Of a stretch of 9,227 nt of DNA, positions 6,377 through 9,227 are shown one piece after another. The DNA comes from Candidatus Omnitrophota bacterium (lineage in GTDB: Bacteria; Omnitrophota; Gorgyraeia; Zapsychrales; JANLHA01). Numbering within the stretch: the stretch's first letter is position 1; every line of letters starts with the position of its first letter. The notes beneath the pieces were generated by a model that saw only the letters and a list, made by a program, of their open reading frames with translations, searched no databases and had not been told where the DNA came from. The stretch spans positions 1-9,227 of the forward strand of contig JANLHA010000373.1 in the NCBI GenBank assembly GCA_024653845.1, written 5' to 3'. Both the position numbers and the translations under genes were made by a program.

Positions 6377-8509
6377 ATGGCTCTCATATTTTCGATTCAT
6401 AACAATATCGGTTGGATTGCCTTCGACGATCCAGATTCCAAAGTCAATATCTTGAGCTTTGAAGTTCTGAAGCGTTTTAATGGCATCTTGGATGAGGTGG
6501 CAACGGCGAAGCGGCTTGATGCTTTGGTGTTGATCAGCAAGAAAAAAGATGTTTTCATTGCCGGTGCTGATATTAAGGAAATTGAAAATATCACGAATTC
6601 CGATGAGGGCAAGGAGAAGTCCCATCTGGGGCAGAAAATTTTTAACAAACTCGAAGATTTGGATGTCCCAACGATTGCGATGATTGACGGCGTAACTTTG
6701 GGTGGAGGATGTGAACTTGCTCTGGCGTGTCGATATCGTGTTGCAACTTTCAACGAGAAAATCAAGATCGGTTTGCCTGAAGTCAATTTGGGGATCCTTC
6801 CGGGGTTTGGAGGCACGTATCGATTGCCGCGTTTGGTTGGCTTGAAGCAAGGATTGAAAATCATTTTATCCGGTGGGAGTGTTTCCTCGTCGGAAGCCTT
6901 CAAGATTGGCTTGGTGGATCGATTGATCCCTCAAGTCGATTGGGAAATGGCCCTTGATAAATTTATCAACGAAATCAAGAGCCTTCGTAAACGTCCGGCT
7001 TCCTTTCATCGCAAATCCAAGGGGATTGCTGGATTCTTGGACCAATTCTGGATGGGACAACAGATGCTCTTCGGAGCTTCTGAGAAGGCCGTCCTTAAAT
7101 CTACCAAAGGTTTTTATCCAGCGCCATTGAAGGCCCTTCATTTGATTAAAGAAAATTTTTATCTCCGACGAAAAGCGGGATTGGAAAAAGAAGCCAGTGC
7201 TTTTGGTGAGTTGGTGACTACAGACGTTTGTAAAAACTTGATCAAAGTTTTTTATCTTTCCGAAAAGTTCAAAAAATATTTGCCGCCGGGATGTGAATCT
7301 CTAAAACCACAGATGATCCGTAAATGCGGGGTCGTCGGGGCAGGAGTCATGGGTGGAGGCATCGCTCAACTTTTTGCCTATCGGAATATCGACGTGCGTC
7401 TTAAAGATATCCAGCCTGATGCCTTGGCCAAGGGGCTTAAATCGGCTTATGATGTTTTCCGTCAGGCGAGCAAAAAGAGGAAAATTACTCCTGCTGAGAT
7501 GATCATGAAAATGGGTAAGATCACTCCGACGCTAGATTTCAGTGGATTTCATAACGTGGATTGTGTTGTTGAAGCGGTTGTTGAGAAGATGGACGTCAAA
7601 AAGAAAGTTTTTGCTGATATCTCCGCACAGGTCAACCCCGAAAGACTTTTGTGTACGAATACGTCTTCTTTGTCAGTGACGGAAATGGCAAAAAGTGTCA
7701 AGGATCCCCGTCGCCTGGTTGGTTTTCACTTTTTTAATCCTGTTCATCGCATGCCATTGATCGAAATCATTCAAGGAAAAGAAACATCACCTCAAACCTT
7801 GACGGATGCTTTTGGTTTGGCCCGCTCCCTGGGAAAAACAGCAATTTTGGTCAAAGATGCCCCTGGATTTTTGGTCAATCGCATTTTGCTTGCCTATATG
7901 AATGAAGCTGCGCGGATTCTTGAACTCGGAGCGTCGGTTGAATTTGTTGATCGCGCAATGACAGATTTTGGAATGCCTATGGGGCCTTTCCGACTTTCCG
8001 ACGAGGTTGGGCTTGATGTGGGCTTAAAAGTTTTACATATTTTGCATGAAGGGTTAGGAGAACATTTTCAGCCAGCTTCGATTTTAGAGAAAACTTATCA
8101 AAAGGGTTTATTGGGAAAGAAATCTGGAAAAGGATTTTATCTCTATGGTGATTCCAAGGCCAATCCTGTCAACCCGGAAATTGTTTCGCTGCGGTCATCT
8201 TCTGAGAAGCATTCCATCTCAGCCTTGGAATGTCAGGAGCGAATGGTTGGCCTGATGATCAATGAAGCCGCCCGCTGCCTGGAGGAAAAGATTGTTGATG
8301 ATGCCTCGGTGGTTGACGCGGGAATGATCTGGGGCACAGGTTTCCCACCGTTTCGAGGGGGCCTTTTAAGATACGCGGATCAATGGGGAATCAGCCAGGT
8401 GGTCACCGTCCTCGAAGGATTAGCAAAACAATTGAACGCTCCAAGATTTCTTCCCTGCGAATACCTTCTAACTTTGCATAAAGAGCAAAAACGTTTTTAT
8501 GAGAGGTAA
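6377..8509 (+). CDS. fadJ: Enoyl-CoA hydratase/3-hydroxyacyl-CoA dehydrogenase, FadJ-like
   Basis: This 710-residue bifunctional enzyme is nearly the same length as E. coli FadJ (714). The N-terminal crotonase domain (about 1-190) has IAGADIKE at 61-68 for the oxyanion hole and both catalytic glutamates, E113 in GGGCELALACRY and E135 in GLPEVNLG. The NAD-binding motif GAGVMGGG is at 321-328. The dehydrogenase domain has NTSSLSV at 428-434, catalytic H451 in GFHFFNPVH, E463, and DAPGFLVNR at 494-502. A second C-terminal dehydrogenase-like domain ends with IWGTGFPPFRGG at 651-662. It should hydrate 2-enoyl-CoA and oxidise the 3-hydroxyacyl-CoA with NAD, probably as a complex with the upstream thiolase. 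All key residues are present. Choosing FadJ over FadB rests on length and the FadI-type partner. Confidence 0.93.
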   Translation: MALIFSIHNNIGWIAFDDPDSKVNILSFEVLKRFNGILDEVATAKRLDALVLISKKKDVFIAGADIKEIENITNSDEGKEKSHLGQKIFNKLEDLDVPTIAMIDGVTLGGGCELALACRYRVATFNEKIKIGLPEVNLGILPGFGGTYRLPRLVGLKQGLKIILSGGSVSSSEAFKIGLVDRLIPQVDWEMALDKFINEIKSLRKRPASFHRKSKGIAGFLDQFWMGQQMLFGASEKAVLKSTKGFYPAPLKALHLIKENFYLRRKAGLEKEASAFGELVTTDVCKNLIKVFYLSEKFKKYLPPGCESLKPQMIRKCGVVGAGVMGGGIAQLFAYRNIDVRLKDIQPDALAKGLKSAYDVFRQASKKRKITPAEMIMKMGKITPTLDFSGFHNVDCVVEAVVEKMDVKKKVFADISAQVNPERLLCTNTSSLSVTEMAKSVKDPRRLVGFHFFNPVHRMPLIEIIQGKETSPQTLTDAFGLARSLGKTAILVKDAPGFLVNRILLAYMNEAARILELGASVEFVDRAMTDFGMPMGPFRLSDEVGLDVGLKVLHILHEGLGEHFQPASILEKTYQKGLLGKKSGKGFYLYGDSKANPVNPEIVSLRSSSEKHSISALECQERMVGLMINEAARCLEEKIVDDASVVDAGMIWGTGFPPFRGGLLRYADQWGISQVVTVLEGLAKQLNAPRFLPCEYLLTLHKEQKRFYER

Positions 8510-8517
8510 AAGAAGAT

Positions 8518-9117
8518 ATGGTCATTGATCGACGACAAAGGCAGTCGCGGTTATTTGGATTCTTTATTGGGTTGAGCGTTTTTGTGATCGTGATCGCTGT
8601 CCTGATGATGGTCAGATTTCAGACTTACAAAGAATATCGGAATGCCCCGTTGGGGATCAAGATCAAGTATCCTGAATATTGGCGAGTCGTGGAAAATCCT
8701 TCAGGTGGAGGCGCACTCGTTGCGTTCTTATCTCCAAAACAAACCGGATTGGATACTTTCTTAGAGAATGTGAATATTTCGTATGTCAACTTGGAAAATA
8801 ATCCAATGACATTAACGCAATTTTCTCAGGAAACCATGTCACAATTGGAAGGAACACTCAAGGGGAACATTCGTGTTCTCTTGTCGCGTCCTGTTACGTT
8901 GGCGAATCGACGAGGATATTTCTATGTTTATAAAGGTGTTGGAGAAAATATCACTAACCCCATGAAATATGCGCATGCGTGGCTGGTCGACGGTAACGAC
9001 GCGTATATTGTCACTTATGCAGGCTTGGAAGACGAATTCAATAAACATTGGCGTGAATACAAAGCCATGCTTCGTTCCTTTAAAGTTGAAAAACCCAAAT
9101 CCATCCCCTCTTCTTAA
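8518..9117 (+). CDS. Membrane-anchored PsbP/Mog1-like domain protein
   Basis: This 199-residue protein has a basic N-terminus (RRQRQSR), one hydrophobic helix at about 12-32 and an outside domain from about residue 40. There is no lipobox cysteine, so it should be a signal-anchored protein facing the periplasm. The outer domain opens with LGIKIKYPEYWRVVE, continues with NVNISYVNL at about 83-91, and closes with AYIVTYAG (162-169) and a final AMLRSFKV (184-191). This layout, 'yP..W' near the start and 'mlrSF' at the end, is typical of PsbP-like/DUF1795-type proteins, whose roles in non-photosynthetic bacteria are mostly unknown. The gene starts eight bases after the fadJ stop, with GAGAGG at 8501-8506, so it is probably co-transcribed. 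A link to fatty acid uptake is possible but unproven. Confidence 0.7.
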   Translation: MVIDRRQRQSRLFGFFIGLSVFVIVIAVLMMVRFQTYKEYRNAPLGIKIKYPEYWRVVENPSGGGALVAFLSPKQTGLDTFLENVNISYVNLENNPMTLTQFSQETMSQLEGTLKGNIRVLLSRPVTLANRRGYFYVYKGVGENITNPMKYAHAWLVDGNDAYIVTYAGLEDEFNKHWREYKAMLRSFKVEKPKSIPSS

Positions 9118-9227
9118 GAACTCTGATTCATCAAAAGTTCCTCCTTTGTGCCCTATTTTTGGGGAATGTGGGGGATGTCAGTATCAGGACCTGTCTTATC
9201 CTGCGGAGCTGAGTATGAAAGAAGAGC
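9086..9227 (+). CDS. RlmD/RumA-like 23S rRNA uracil methyltransferase, N-terminal fragment
   Basis: The frame running to the window edge reads LCPIFGECGGCQYQDLSYPA and then ELSMKEE from 9146 on. The C-x5-C-x2-C pattern followed by Q-x-x-LSY is the start of the iron-sulfur region in RlmD/RumA-type m5U methyltransferases. These methylate uracil in 23S rRNA, or in tRNA for TrmFO-independent relatives. Only about 27 diagnostic residues are visible. There is no in-frame ATG. Candidate starts are TTG 9086 (32-base overlap with the previous gene), TTG 9146 and, less likely, GTG 9053. None has a good ribosome-binding site. Either start puts the cysteine motif at the extreme N-terminus, so the TRAM domain present in E. 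coli RlmD would be absent, as in several short bacterial homologues. The start is uncertain; the family call is fairly strong. Confidence 0.72.
   Translation, partial: MKNPNPSPLLKNSDSSKVPPLCPIFGECGGCQYQDLSYPAELSMKEE

Overview
The window looks like one end of a contig from a bacterial chromosome. GC content is moderate by eye, the genes are tightly packed, and every gene lies on the + strand. A transketolase split into two polypeptides, a long-type transaldolase, a PaaK-like acyl-CoA ligase and FadI/FadJ-type beta-oxidation enzymes fit an uncultivated Gram-negative lineage, and Omnitrophota-like genomes come to mind. The sequence alone does not fix the phylum.

Layout. Positions 1-193 form a perfect inverted repeat (two 93-base arms around a 7-base loop) centred on the anticodon loop of a tRNA-Lys(CTT). 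Only the 3' part of that tRNA is genuine, and the left arm is most likely a fold-back artefact at the contig end. Positions 165-3363 hold a non-oxidative pentose phosphate set: transketolase N-terminal subunit, transketolase C-terminal subunit and transaldolase. The two gaps between these genes (1002-1138 and 2081-2223) each carry one copy of a 69-base repeat, 65/69 identical, that folds as a long hairpin. The sequences flanking the two copies are unrelated, yet each set is self-complementary. A small two-helix membrane protein (3396-3578) follows.

A good sigma70-type promoter (3573-3601) sits so close to the next start codon that the transcript would be nearly leaderless. It would drive a fatty/aryl acid degradation operon with very short gaps: PaaK-like acyl-CoA ligase, FadI-type thiolase, FadJ-type hydratase/dehydrogenase, then a membrane-anchored PsbP-like protein. 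The window ends inside a gene whose first residues carry the Fe-S cysteine pattern of RlmD/RumA-type rRNA uracil methyltransferases.

How the genes work together: the first block interconverts pentose and hexose/triose phosphates. The second activates a carboxylic acid to its CoA ester and carries out the hydration, oxidation and thiolysis steps of beta-oxidation. The acyl-CoA dehydrogenase step is not encoded here. The metabolic genes belong to known families. The least explained material is the pair of hairpin repeats in the sugar-phosphate operon.
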